64,000 bases of DNA from assembly GCA_964508975.1 (NCBI GenBank), contig CAZDVQ010000017.1, forward strand, positions 1-64,000, written 5' to 3'. This document shows, one piece after another, positions 24,079-32,191 of the stretch. Within the stretch, counting starts at the first letter, position 1. Every line of letters starts with the position of its first letter. The DNA is from CAZDVQ01 sp964508975. Its GTDB lineage: Bacteria > Bacteroidota > Bacteroidia > Chitinophagales > Saprospiraceae. Position numbers and translations under genes: made by a program. The notes under the pieces are model-generated. The model made no database searches, was not told the DNA's origin, and saw nothing but the letters and a program-made list of their open reading frames with translations.

Positions 24079-25260
24079 ATGAATATTGTTTTGTTTGACA
24101 CTTTCCAGAGTCACGCCCGCTTGAAGCCTTTCAGCTTTACCAGGCCTTGTGCTGATATCCGCATTGGCATCATGACGATTCGCGAAAAATGGGAACGCCA
24201 CCTGGGGCAAAGCTGTAGCTGCCTGACCCTAGATTACCTCTCGGTCAAATACCCGCTTGATATTCAAGGAGATGATGTGCTATACATTGATGGCTGCCTT
24301 TTGCCTAGCCCTGCATTGGTTCAGGCCATCAGAGCTTTGACACCAGGGCAAGCTTTACACGACACATCTGGTCATTGGTTGGCCTTCCGGACGGTAAATC
24401 TGCCCGTCGAGGCCATTTTGACTCAAAGCATTGAAGGTTTAGCAGCTATCCTGTACGATGCAGAAGCCGTGCAAGTACTAAAGCGCCCTTGGGATATTTT
24501 CAGCATGAACGACTGGGCCATTCGGCAAGATTATACCTTGCTCACAGCAGGCAGGACTTCTGCCCCGATTAGTGCCAGTAACCAAGTGATGGGCACCGAG
24601 ATTTTTCTCGAACCCGGCGCCGTGGTGGAATGTAGTATATTAAACGCCAACACCGGTCCGATTTACATTGCCGCTGATGCCGAAATCATGGAGGGTAGCA
24701 TCGTGCGTGGGCCATTGGCCCTTTGCGAACATGCCAGCTTGAAGTTAGGCACCAAGATATACGGCGCTACCACCGTTGGCCCGCATTGTAAAGCTGGCGG
24801 CGAGCTGAACAACGTGGTGATGTTTGCCTACTCCAACAAGGGGCACGATGGTTTTATCGGGAACGCCGTACTAGGCGAATGGTGTAACCTTGGTGCAGAT
24901 ACCAATTGCTCCAACCTGAAAAACAACTATAGCAGCGTCCGGGTGTGGGATTATGAAACCCAGCGCAACATCGATACAGGCTTACAGTTTTGTGGCTTAC
25001 TGATGGGCGACCATTCGAAATGCGGCATCAATACCATGTTTAATACCGGGACTGTAGTTGGGGTATCGGCTAATATTTATGGCGGTAATTTCCCCGACAA
25101 GCATATCAAGTCGTTTGCCTGGGGTGGTAGCGAAGGCTTTGAGCAGTACGATTTCGAGAAAGCATGTGAAACCGCCCAAAGGGTAATGCAACGCCGAAAA
25201 ATGGAATTATCGCAAGAAGATAAAAATATTTTAAAGGCCATTATGAACTCAGACTCCTGA
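24079..25260 (+). CDS. GlmU-like sugar nucleotidyltransferase / acyltransferase
   Basis: 393 residues of the alternative bacterial GlmU group found in Bacteroidota, proposed to make UDP-GlcNAc precursors for peptidoglycan. The N-terminal half is a nucleotidyltransferase-like domain (MNIVLFDTFQSHARLKPFSF, TRPCADIRIGIMTIREKWE). The C-terminal half is a left-handed beta-helix of hexapeptide repeats (VECSILNANTGPIYIAADAE, GNAVLGEWCNLGADTNCSNL). ATGs at 24070 and 24079 are both possible; the conserved N-terminus favours 24079. It is monocistronic as far as can be seen. Confidence 0.88.
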   Translation: MNIVLFDTFQSHARLKPFSFTRPCADIRIGIMTIREKWERHLGQSCSCLTLDYLSVKYPLDIQGDDVLYIDGCLLPSPALVQAIRALTPGQALHDTSGHWLAFRTVNLPVEAILTQSIEGLAAILYDAEAVQVLKRPWDIFSMNDWAIRQDYTLLTAGRTSAPISASNQVMGTEIFLEPGAVVECSILNANTGPIYIAADAEIMEGSIVRGPLALCEHASLKLGTKIYGATTVGPHCKAGGELNNVVMFAYSNKGHDGFIGNAVLGEWCNLGADTNCSNLKNNYSSVRVWDYETQRNIDTGLQFCGLLMGDHSKCGINTMFNTGTVVGVSANIYGGNFPDKHIKSFAWGGSEGFEQYDFEKACETAQRVMQRRKMELSQEDKNILKAIMNSDS

Positions 25261-25333
25261 TTTATCCATAAATATTGTCAAAAAATAATTTAATTCAGAC
25301 AGCAATTTCGCTATGTGTTACGTTTGAATTATA

Positions 25334-25341
25334 TAATTTTG
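25334..25341 (+). promoter_or_regulatory. -7 box for the small peptide gene
   Basis: TAATTTTG, a full match, 37 bp upstream of the ATG at 25379. Confidence 0.55.
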
Positions 25342-25378
25342 CGGAACAAACATTTAAATCAATAAAAAACTTCGGCCT

Positions 25379-25582
25379 ATGAAAACGGTAAAATTACAAC
25401 TAAGCGAACTCAAAGCTCGCACGCTTCTTCCTGAAATTACTACCGAAGAGGCCAACCAATGTAAAGGCGGTTACAGAAACCCTGCAGCAATCAACACATT
25501 CCAAGCCAGGAGCAACAACAAGCCTGCCTTGCGCTCACATTACATCATCACGATTTCGACCAAGATCAACAGCAATCTTTAA
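25379..25582 (+). CDS. Possible RiPP/bacteriocin-like precursor peptide with GG leader
   Basis: 67 residues. The N-terminal part, KLQLSELKARTLLPEI then TTEEANQCKGG, looks like the leaders of Bacteroidota natural-product precursors: LxLxxLxxxxL, an acidic stretch, then Gly30-Gly31. The remaining 36 residues are basic and Asn/Ser rich with no Cys, so no thioether rings would be expected. It has its own -7 box. No modification enzyme, peptidase or ABC exporter lies next to it. The stop shares a TTAA with the stop of the converging gene. Function is inferred from pattern only. Confidence 0.65.
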   Translation: MKTVKLQLSELKARTLLPEITTEEANQCKGGYRNPAAINTFQARSNNKPALRSHYIITISTKINSNL

Positions 25583-27108
25583 GCGCGTTGATTAAACTTG
25601 AGCTTCACCAATTTGGATAAATCCTCGTTGTTGAGTTGAGCTTCAAGCCAAGCATTGAAATCGAAGTACTCGAAAACAAATTTCTCATGGGGATGATTTG
25701 CCAACACGGCAAATTCATCCCTAAGTTTTTTATAGGCCTGCTTCAACTGCACTTTATCCTGTACGCCCGATGCAATACGGATAAACTTGAGGATAGCCTT
25801 TTCAAAAGCATGCAGGCGGTTGCGTTGTTTCAAGAAGCGCTGCGTAGAACGCATCAAGTACTCCAGCAACATATAGTTGCCCATTTCATAGTGGGCCAAG
25901 ATGAGCATAATGTGTGCAATACTCTTCAAGTCCTCCCGCTCGCCAGGAATTTCCAATATTTTATTGAGCCATTTAATGGCTTCATCGTAGTTTTTGGCGG
26001 CGAAATACAAGTAAGCGTAGTAGGAATAAAACGACATGGGGAAGAGTATCTTGCCGTACTTTTTCATCATGTCCATCGACTCCTTGGCTATATCGATACC
26101 CACCTCAAACTCCCCGCGTTTCAAGTTGTAGAACATCTTGTTTAGGTAGTACTGCGAGTCCATCCTGATGCTATCGTTGATGGTCAGGGGTTCCACTTCT
26201 TTGAATAGCTCCAGCAACTCATTCATCTCGTCGTAGCGGCCTAGTTGGTTACAACTGTTGACCAGGTTGGTCAACACGGCGATATAAGGCGTGGGGTCTT
26301 CTTTGATCCAGTGCCCATGCGCTTGTAGGGATTCAAGCAGCACCAGGTTCAAGTCGTAAAAACGTTTCACATCGCCCTTGAAATATGCAGCTAGGCTATG
26401 CACACGATGGTAAATAAAATAGGTCCGGTACGAATCATGTTCGTAGCTTTCCTGCATGATGGGGTTATCTAGTATTTCCTTGAGCAAAGCCTCTTCTTCG
26501 GGCCCACGCGAAAATGCGTCCTTGTGTACCAGGAGCAACATTTTGGCGAATAAATGCTCATAGGCGCTTAATAGTTGCTGTCGATCCAGCAAGCTGGTTT
26601 CCGCTTCAAACACAGCATCGTTATTTTTCAAGATATAATTATCGTCAGCCTCCACGTAGGCAATTTTCATCCGCCAACGCAATATCTCTTTCAACGCGTT
26701 GAAGTCTTCAAATTGTTCAGCTAACTTTTGCGATTTATCCAACATATCGCGGCAATGCTCGAACAAGTTTTTATTGTATAAAATCTCTGCATTCTGCAAC
26801 ATCGTTTTGATTCGGAGCCTTGACGATTTCTGTTCGTTGTACGAGCGCAAGGAGCGCATCACAAGGTCAAACAGGTATCCCGTTAACTCTGTGAACTTGT
26901 TGGTTTTGGGTTTCTCGCCCGGATACATGGCCAACAATAAGGCCTCGGGGTCAAACTGCTCTTGATTATCAATGAGTTGAAACAGTAATTGGTATTTATT
27001 CCCATCGCCTAGCACATGCTTCTGGGTATACAAGCTGAAGTAACGCTTTTCAGAAGCGCTTAACGATTTAATCAACACGAACAACTTGTCTGAATATTTC
27101 TTGGCCAT
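25579..27108 (-). CDS. Conserved hypothetical TPR-like helical protein
   Basis: 509 residues, almost entirely helical with repeated TPR-like pairs (for example FEHCRDMLDKSQKLAEQFED and EVGIDIAKESMDMMKKYGKI, YFAAKNYDEAIKWLNKILEI). The N-terminus DKLFVLIKSLSASEKRYFSLY is a recurrent motif in a Bacteroidota family of unknown function. No signal peptide or membrane segment, so cytosolic. Probably a scaffold or regulator; I cannot assign a partner. The stop overlaps that of the small peptide gene on the other strand. Confidence 0.8.
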   Translation of the reverse strand: MAKKYSDKLFVLIKSLSASEKRYFSLYTQKHVLGDGNKYQLLFQLIDNQEQFDPEALLLAMYPGEKPKTNKFTELTGYLFDLVMRSLRSYNEQKSSRLRIKTMLQNAEILYNKNLFEHCRDMLDKSQKLAEQFEDFNALKEILRWRMKIAYVEADDNYILKNNDAVFEAETSLLDRQQLLSAYEHLFAKMLLLVHKDAFSRGPEEEALLKEILDNPIMQESYEHDSYRTYFIYHRVHSLAAYFKGDVKRFYDLNLVLLESLQAHGHWIKEDPTPYIAVLTNLVNSCNQLGRYDEMNELLELFKEVEPLTINDSIRMDSQYYLNKMFYNLKRGEFEVGIDIAKESMDMMKKYGKILFPMSFYSYYAYLYFAAKNYDEAIKWLNKILEIPGEREDLKSIAHIMLILAHYEMGNYMLLEYLMRSTQRFLKQRNRLHAFEKAILKFIRIASGVQDKVQLKQAYKKLRDEFAVLANHPHEKFVFEYFDFNAWLEAQLNNEDLSKLVKLKFNQRA

Positions 27109-27211
27109 CTCCTTTTTTTTCGACCAAGATACGGATTATATCGAAATATGCAAAATCTCAGACTCCTGTGTAATACCCTAATTTTGACTTGTTTTGACAG
27201 GCAGGGCAACG

Positions 27212-27355
27212 CATCTTTGTATTATCAAGAACGCAAGAAAAAGAAAACGAAGAAAAGAATTGGACTTTAAGAAAAGAAAGAAGATCGTTTAGAAATTGGA
27301 AAAGGTTTGGTGATGAGCGCCTCGGTTATGCTGACCGGGGCGTCTCTATTTTACC
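27212..27355 (+). ncRNA. Possible small RNA transcription unit
   Basis: A -7-like box CATCTTTG (27212-27219) is followed by a purine-rich stretch of about 85 nt (AGAACGCAAGAAAAAGAAAA and similar), then a GC hairpin (27318-27342, CGCCTCGGT/ACCGGGGCG) and TCTCTATTTT. No credible protein: one 16-codon ATG frame starts at 27314. No plus-strand gene follows for more than 1 kb. Tentative. Confidence 0.3.
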
Positions 27356-27370
27356 CAAGCACTTAAACGA

Positions 27371-27405
27371 AAAAGCCGTGTACGACAATATCGCACACGG
27401 CTTTT
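27371..27405 (-). terminator. Bidirectional hairpin terminator
   Basis: Stem AAAAGCCGTGT / ACACGGCTTTT with a 13-nt loop. It follows the stop of the minus-strand gene at 27425 and gives a T-run on the minus strand. Confidence 0.85.
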
Positions 27406-27424
27406 GAATTATTCCAGTGATGGT

Positions 27425-28270
27425 CTATTTCTCAAACTTGATAGATGAACAGTTGTCGGGGTAAAAAGCATATTGCAAAATAACGCCAACCGCATCGGCT
27501 GGTTTCTTGGCTTTGCCTGCTTGTTCGCCTACTTGCACCGCTTCTTGTAAGCCTTTCTGTTCACGGTGAATATTATCGTCATTATCCCAGGTAAACAAAG
27601 TGCCGTCAACCTCAATGGTACGCATACCGCTCTTCATTTTGCTAAACACAAAGTTGTGAATTTGCTTGGTATAACGGTCGCCCTCTGGTATTTCAACTTT
27701 AACCAAGTAAGTATCCTCGCCCGCGGTGCTTTTATAAATTTGGCAGGTACAGGCCGAACGGTTTACTTGATCCCTAATTTGTATAGTATGACCACGAATA
27801 ATCTTCCAGTTGCGCTGCTCGTCTTTTTGCACGTAATAGGTTACCGTTTCACGACCTTTTACATAGGGCTTACCATCGCGGGTAATTTCATAGCTCGCTT
27901 CAAAAATACAGTAACCAAAAGCGTTGGTGGCAAAGATATTGGTAAACTTATCAATGGAATACACCATGGTCATGTTGGGCGTTTGCGATACCAAGGTAGC
28001 CAAACGATCGAGGTCATAATAATCATCCTTGTGTTCTTCCAACACGTTTTTAACGCTAAAACGGTAGCGAGTCATGACGTAATCCTTTGAAAAATAGCCC
28101 ATCATGCGTTCTTTGTTCTTGGTTATGGGCAATGCCTCATAATCTTTCATGACCTTGCGCACAAAAGTCTCAAGGTCTTTAACCGGGTCTTGGGCAAGCG
28201 AGTCGCGTTGGGCCGTCAAGCTGCTGGCCAAGGCAAAAAACAACATGAATAGTACAGGGAACCGTTTCAT
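27425..28270 (-). CDS. Hypothetical exported protein, NTF2-like region
   Basis: 281 residues from the ATG at 28270, chosen because it gives a clean signal peptide (MKRFPVLFMLFFALASSLTAQ); an upstream start would put 18 residues before it. The middle (YVMTRYRFSVKNVLEEHKDDY to YVKGRETVTYYVQKDEQRNWKI) has the spacing of an SnoaL/NTF2-like fold but the match is weak. A second domain with CTCQIYK and a Cys near the end (DNCSSIKFEK) follows. Periplasmic, function unknown. Confidence 0.7.
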   Translation of the reverse strand: MKRFPVLFMLFFALASSLTAQRDSLAQDPVKDLETFVRKVMKDYEALPITKNKERMMGYFSKDYVMTRYRFSVKNVLEEHKDDYYDLDRLATLVSQTPNMTMVYSIDKFTNIFATNAFGYCIFEASYEITRDGKPYVKGRETVTYYVQKDEQRNWKIIRGHTIQIRDQVNRSACTCQIYKSTAGEDTYLVKVEIPEGDRYTKQIHNFVFSKMKSGMRTIEVDGTLFTWDNDDNIHREQKGLQEAVQVGEQAGKAKKPADAVGVILQYAFYPDNCSSIKFEK

Positions 28271-28462
28271 AAGGGCAAAGCGTTTTGTCAGGGTTACTAA
28301 GTTTTTGGGTAGTGGATATATCAATCGGCCTATCCATCATCGTTAAACAAATGAAGCAAGCCGTGTGCAAAGCTAAGCCTCTTTTTGCTATTATGGTATA
28401 CCCTCCTATTTAAACCACAACATTATTGAAGGAATTACCCGTCCGAATATGGCTTTAAATAC

Positions 28463-28470
28463 TAGTTTTG
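28463..28470 (+). promoter_or_regulatory. -7 box upstream of 28510 gene
   Basis: TAGTTTTG, a full TAnnTTTG match, 39 bp upstream of the ATG. Confidence 0.5.
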
Positions 28471-28509
28471 CGCCTCCAATTTATCCACCAGCTATAAAAT
28501 TTCCAGTTT

Positions 28510-29265
28510 ATGAAATCAATACATGCCCTTTTTGTCCTGCTAGCCCTGGTTGTCCTCACACAATCGAGTTGTAGCTACTATGTTTCCAACGGCCATAACG
28601 CACCGCTTTTCCGCGAGAAAAACGAAGCACGCCTATCTGGCAGCTACGATGTAATCGGCGGCGATGTGGATATCCAAGGGGCCTATGCACCGGTGCAAGG
28701 TTTAGGTTTACTCATGAACGTGGGCACAAGGGCAACCCGTGGTACCTTGACCAATTCAAACGGTACACAAACACCACTGGGCAACCGTACCACGCAATTT
28801 GAAGGCGGTGCGGGTTATTTCATGCCTATTGGCGAGTTGATGTCGTTTGAGACCTATGCCCTGTTTGGCGGCGGAACTTCTAGCGTGTACGATATTGATA
28901 GACAGTACAACTTCAAGTTTACCCGTACTAGTATTCAGCCAGGCTGGGGTGTAACCAATAAATTTGGCGATTTTGGCATCTCGGCCCGCATGAGTTATGT
29001 CAATTTTTACAACATGGATATCATTAATACTGGAGCTAACGGCTTTACCGACCCCGACTTTGTGTCTATTCAAGATAACCCTCACAAGTTTGTAGTAGAG
29101 CCTTGTATCACGGCCAGGGTTGGTTTCAAATACGTAAAATTACAAGTACAATTGGCCACGCCTATCACCGATAAAAGATTGAGCTCCTACCCTACCCTAT
29201 CCATTGGCCTGGTTGCTGGCTTCCGCCCGAGCTGGGTAGAGGAAAGCTATGGTTACGGGTATTAG
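28510..29265 (+). CDS. Outer-membrane beta-barrel lipoprotein-like protein
   Basis: 251 residues. Lipoprotein-type signal with VVLTQSSC (Cys20), then SYYVSNGHNAPLF. The remainder alternates like an 8-stranded-type outer-membrane barrel (EARLSGSYDVIGGDVDIQGAY, TTQFEGGAGYFMPIG, ARVGFKYVKLQVQLATPI). The conserved start with NGHNAPLFREKNE occurs in uncharacterised Bacteroidota proteins. No function assigned. It has its own promoter and is followed by short tandem repeats plus a family A repeat instead of a simple terminator. Confidence 0.8.
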   Translation: MKSIHALFVLLALVVLTQSSCSYYVSNGHNAPLFREKNEARLSGSYDVIGGDVDIQGAYAPVQGLGLLMNVGTRATRGTLTNSNGTQTPLGNRTTQFEGGAGYFMPIGELMSFETYALFGGGTSSVYDIDRQYNFKFTRTSIQPGWGVTNKFGDFGISARMSYVNFYNMDIINTGANGFTDPDFVSIQDNPHKFVVEPCITARVGFKYVKLQVQLATPITDKRLSSYPTLSIGLVAGFRPSWVEESYGYGY

Positions 29266-29269
29266 TTTT

Positions 29270-29316
29270 CGGAGTTGATTGTTCTGAGTTGGTAGTTTAT
29301 GGTTGGTAGTTGGTAG
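29270..29316. repeat. Degenerate GTTGGTAGT tandem repeats
   Basis: Units TCGGAGTTGATTGTTCTGAG and GTTGGTAGTTGGTAG, as at 3120-3175, directly before a family A repeat in the same order as there. Confidence 0.6.
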
Positions 29317-29431
29317 ATTTGGGCGCCCCGGCTTCGCCGTCGCTACGCTACGCAGCTCGCTATTCGCTCGGCCCTTCGCCCTTCGGGCTTGGTCTGGCCC
29401 TGCGGGCCACCGCTTCGCATCGCTGGCGCAA
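29317..29431 (+). repeat. GC-rich structured repeat, family A, copy 4
   Basis: A near-consensus copy: TTTGGGCGCCCCGGCTTCGC, CGTCGCTACGCTACGCAGC, TCGCTATTCGCTCGGCCC, TCTGGCCCTGCGGGCCACCG, CTTCGCATCGCTGGCGC. Termini TTTGGGCGCC and GGCGCAA can pair. Downstream, 29432-29640 shows no gene. Confidence 0.8.
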
Positions 29432-29662
29432 GAACCAGCGGCAGTGCCGCTGGTTTAGAGCAGAAAGCAGAGCCTGGCATATATTTTTCGCCAGGCTGAC
29501 GCATGATTTCTTGCCGAGCATGAAACTTACTTGTCTTCAATTAAATCGAAAATTAATTTTCAAGGAATAATTTATTCCAAATCAGAAATACTATTCTTAA
29601 AAGTAATATCTTATAACCAGTTTAATACATTGGTTGTCAAATGCTTGCAAGATCTTTGCAGC

Positions 29663-30526
29663 ATGGCAAAAGACAAAAACAAATTTCATTCTAAACCGCC
29701 CGAAAGGGTTGCTTTGGGTAATATATACGACCGGGTGTTCAAGGAGAACGCCAAGGCCATGTTGCCCTTTTTCCTGAAGGAAGAGCCCATCAAAATCCAG
29801 CAAGTTAAAGACAAGTTCCCGCTCAGCCTCGAGCGAGAACTTGATATGCTTTTCAAGATAGAATACCAGTCTGGCGAAACATCCTTGCTACACTTAGAAT
29901 TCCAAGTATCATCACACCCCAAGATGGCTTACCGTATGCTGGCCTATTACGCACTTGCTCGGCATTTTCACGAGCTGCCTATTCGTCAACTGGTGGTATA
30001 CATTGGAACAGGCAGGCATAACATGGTCAATATTATACATGACCATGAATTAAATTACTCGTATGAAATAGTAGCCCTCAACCAATTGGATCCCGAATTA
30101 TTTTTATCTGCCCAAGTACCCGAAATTATAATTCTAGCATTGCTTTCAAAGTACGACAAGGAACAATCCGAACGTATACTACGTTTAACGTTCAATAGAC
30201 TTTTGCAACATAGCCAAGGCCTCCCATTAGAAAAAATTTCAAAACACTTGGGTATTCTAGCCCGATTGCGTAACTTTGACAACGAACTCGTAAAAACAAT
30301 TACAGATATGCCACTATACATCAACCCCGAAGAAGATATGCTCTACCAAAAAGGTATGCAAGTTGGCGAGCTTAAAGGATTAGACAAAGGTATCGAAGTT
30401 TTTAAGGAGTGTATCCGACTTTACCGTGCGGGATTACCCATCGCAACAATATCAAGTCAATTAAGCATAGATATAACCACACTTGAAATTTGGATCAAAG
30501 ATGCCCAAGAGCTAGGTTTAGCCTAA
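29663..30526 (+). CDS. Rpn-like PD-(D/E)XK nuclease-family protein
   Basis: 287 residues of the Rpn/PDDEXK_2-type family (recombination-promoting nuclease or putative transposase). The early core DRVFKENAKAMLPFFLKEE is followed by ELDMLFKIEYQSGETSLLHLEFQ; the L-HLEFQ element supplies the catalytic Glu-x-Gln variant of the family. The C-terminus holds a helical stretch with a regulatory helix-turn-helix-like end (GLPIATISSQLSIDITTLEIW). The ATG at 29663 is chosen since the frame upstream lies in AT-rich non-coding DNA and a GATCTTTG -7-like box sits at 29651. Rpn proteins cut DNA and aid recombination. Confidence 0.8.
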   Translation: MAKDKNKFHSKPPERVALGNIYDRVFKENAKAMLPFFLKEEPIKIQQVKDKFPLSLERELDMLFKIEYQSGETSLLHLEFQVSSHPKMAYRMLAYYALARHFHELPIRQLVVYIGTGRHNMVNIIHDHELNYSYEIVALNQLDPELFLSAQVPEIIILALLSKYDKEQSERILRLTFNRLLQHSQGLPLEKISKHLGILARLRNFDNELVKTITDMPLYINPEEDMLYQKGMQVGELKGLDKGIEVFKECIRLYRAGLPIATISSQLSIDITTLEIWIKDAQELGLA

Positions 30527-30554
30527 TCTTAGCGCTGTGCATTTAGCCCCACAA

Positions 30555-30562
30555 TACCTTTG
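30555..30562 (+). promoter_or_regulatory. -7 box for the GNAT gene
   Basis: TACCTTTG, a perfect match, about 74 bp upstream of the proposed ATT start at 30636. Confidence 0.55.
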
Positions 30563-30635
30563 TATTAGCTATACCTAAGCTTACAAATATCTTAGCTCGC
30601 CAAAGGGCTTACAACTCACATCCCACATCTCACAT

Positions 30636-31157
30636 ATTTTCCATTCCTCGCGGCTCGGGTTCCGCAACTGGCAGGATAGCGATTTAGCGCCCATGGCAGC
30701 CATGAACGCTAACCCCGAGGTAATGCGCTATTTCCCCAGCCTGGTCAGCCAAGAAGATACATGGTTGTTTATCGAGCGGATGCAAGCCCAACTCATTCAA
30801 GCTGGTTTCTGCTACTATGCTGTTGATTTACTCGACACCCAGGAGTTTATTGGCTTTATAGGTCTTTCCATTCCCAAGTTCGAGAGCGACTTTACCCCTT
30901 GCGTAGATATTGGCTGGCGCTTAGCACCAGTATGCTGGAACCAAGGCTTGGCTAGCGAGGGTGCTGCAAGATGTCTTGAACATGCAAAAGACCTGGGCAT
31001 AGCGCAAGTGCTGGCCATTGCACCACAAGTAAATCTACCTTCTATACAAGTAATGCGAAAAATCGGGATGCAGCATATCAAAAACTTTGAACACCCACTG
31101 CTGAAGGATTATCCCAGCCTGCAAAACTGCGTGTTGTATGGGGTTAAGTACAACTAA
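30636..31157 (+). CDS. GNAT N-acetyltransferase (RimJ-type), non-canonical start
   Basis: 173 residues if started at ATT (30636); the first ATG in frame (30693) would give 154. The in-frame codons before that ATG read HSSRLGFRNWQDSDLAP, the conserved first strand of this acetyltransferase family (normally TPRLxLRxWxxxDL), so the 154-residue version would lack it. Acetyl-CoA-binding region: WRLAPVCWNQGLASEGA (the Q/R-x-x-G-x-G/A loop, here NQGLASEG); LAIAPQVNLPSIQVMRKIGM follows. No ATG, GTG or TTG exists between the last upstream stop (30576) and 30693. Either ATT is used or the start codon was lost. It probably acetylates protein N-termini or a small molecule. Confidence 0.8.
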   Translation: MFHSSRLGFRNWQDSDLAPMAAMNANPEVMRYFPSLVSQEDTWLFIERMQAQLIQAGFCYYAVDLLDTQEFIGFIGLSIPKFESDFTPCVDIGWRLAPVCWNQGLASEGAARCLEHAKDLGIAQVLAIAPQVNLPSIQVMRKIGMQHIKNFEHPLLKDYPSLQNCVLYGVKYN

Positions 31158-31174
31158 TATAATAGCATCTTTTT

Positions 31175-32191
31175 TCACTTTTTATATGGTCCTAAAAACT
31201 TGTCACCATTAAAATGAACCAAATGATCCGGGTTGTCTGCAATCCAAACTTCTGTTTCCCAAGCAATCTCTGTCATAAATTGTCTAAACTTAAATCGGTT
31301 TAGGAAAGCTGTGATATAGACTATATCTGCATTACAATTAATGGTCAATTTTTGAAGTTGCAATAGTCGTATCTCTGAAATTGGCCCAGATGAATGTACG
31401 GCTTCGATTAAGTATAGCCAGTTCTTATCCTTAGAGTATGCAATCACATCAGGTAGCTCCTCATGCGATATTTCGAAGAAATTCAGCTCCTCCAATTTTT
31501 CTTTTTCTAGATGCAAATATTTATCAGAGGTATCTCCAACATATAAAACTTCTGCTCCAAATCCATATCTCGGAAGAAATTCCTCAATGATTGCTTTTTG
31601 TAAATCATTGTGCTCACCCGCAGAAAATGTCAATTGACTTCCAGATGGGAGTTTAACTTCTACTTTAGAAATTTGCCTTTCTCTTTTCAAGAGTTGATTT
31701 AGTGACTCTGTATTTTTCAACTCTTCAATTGCAGTTTGTTCCCAGTCTTTTGCACCATATAATCTAATCAGCCTAGCGTATATTGGATTAAGTGCATATC
31801 CTCGGGTAGAATCGTTCGTTGCCGCATTAGGGCTTGACTGCACAACGACGCCTGCAATGGTCAAAAGCTTTAAGTCCTTTCTGCGAATATCGTCATAAGA
31901 ACCCGAACTAATATTTTCATTGAAGTATTTATTTGCAAAGTTGATTATATCTCTTGTTTTAAGAGCATAACCACTATCTAAATCTTTAGCTACTTGTAAA
32001 TCTTTAATCGTTTTAATATCTCCACTTGCTAGAAAAGCCATAGCCATTCTTTCTAATCTCCTTGGAGTCCCTTCAATTGGTATACCGAAGGTATCCAAAA
32101 TAAAAAGTGCCGTGTTGATTAATGTTCGAGTAGCTTTAGTCTTAGATGTAAAAGTGCTGCTATCCGAACTTATATACTGTTTCATTATCAA
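31175..32191 (-). CDS. Type II restriction endonuclease, BsuBI/PstI family
   Basis: 338 residues. The C-terminal catalytic half carries the family signature: GEHNDLQKAIIEEFLPRYG (192-210), LYVGDTSDK (216-224), LPDVIAYSKDKNWLYLIEAV (246-265) and SGPI. PD (247-248) and E263 in LIEAV fit a PD-(D/E)XK-type site. The N-terminal half is the helical domain typical of the family (RRLERMAMAFLASG). The gene start overlaps the methyltransferase gene by 32 bp, so the enzyme is translated after its protecting methylase. Family members studied cut CTGCAG; the site here is unknown. Confidence 0.9.
   Translation of the reverse strand: MIMKQYISSDSSTFTSKTKATRTLINTALFILDTFGIPIEGTPRRLERMAMAFLASGDIKTIKDLQVAKDLDSGYALKTRDIINFANKYFNENISSGSYDDIRRKDLKLLTIAGVVVQSSPNAATNDSTRGYALNPIYARLIRLYGAKDWEQTAIEELKNTESLNQLLKRERQISKVEVKLPSGSQLTFSAGEHNDLQKAIIEEFLPRYGFGAEVLYVGDTSDKYLHLEKEKLEELNFFEISHEELPDVIAYSKDKNWLYLIEAVHSSGPISEIRLLQLQKLTINCNADIVYITAFLNRFKFRQFMTEIAWETEVWIADNPDHLVHFNGDKFLGPYKK

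Noticed and set aside
27314..27364. 16-codon ATG frame in the 27.3-kb gap
   Set aside because: It runs through the hairpin and terminator, has no similarity to anything I know, and is too short to support.
29531..29662. Upstream extension of the Rpn-like gene
   Set aside because: The extra 44 residues come from AT-rich DNA with a -7-like box (29651) and do not resemble the family N-terminus.
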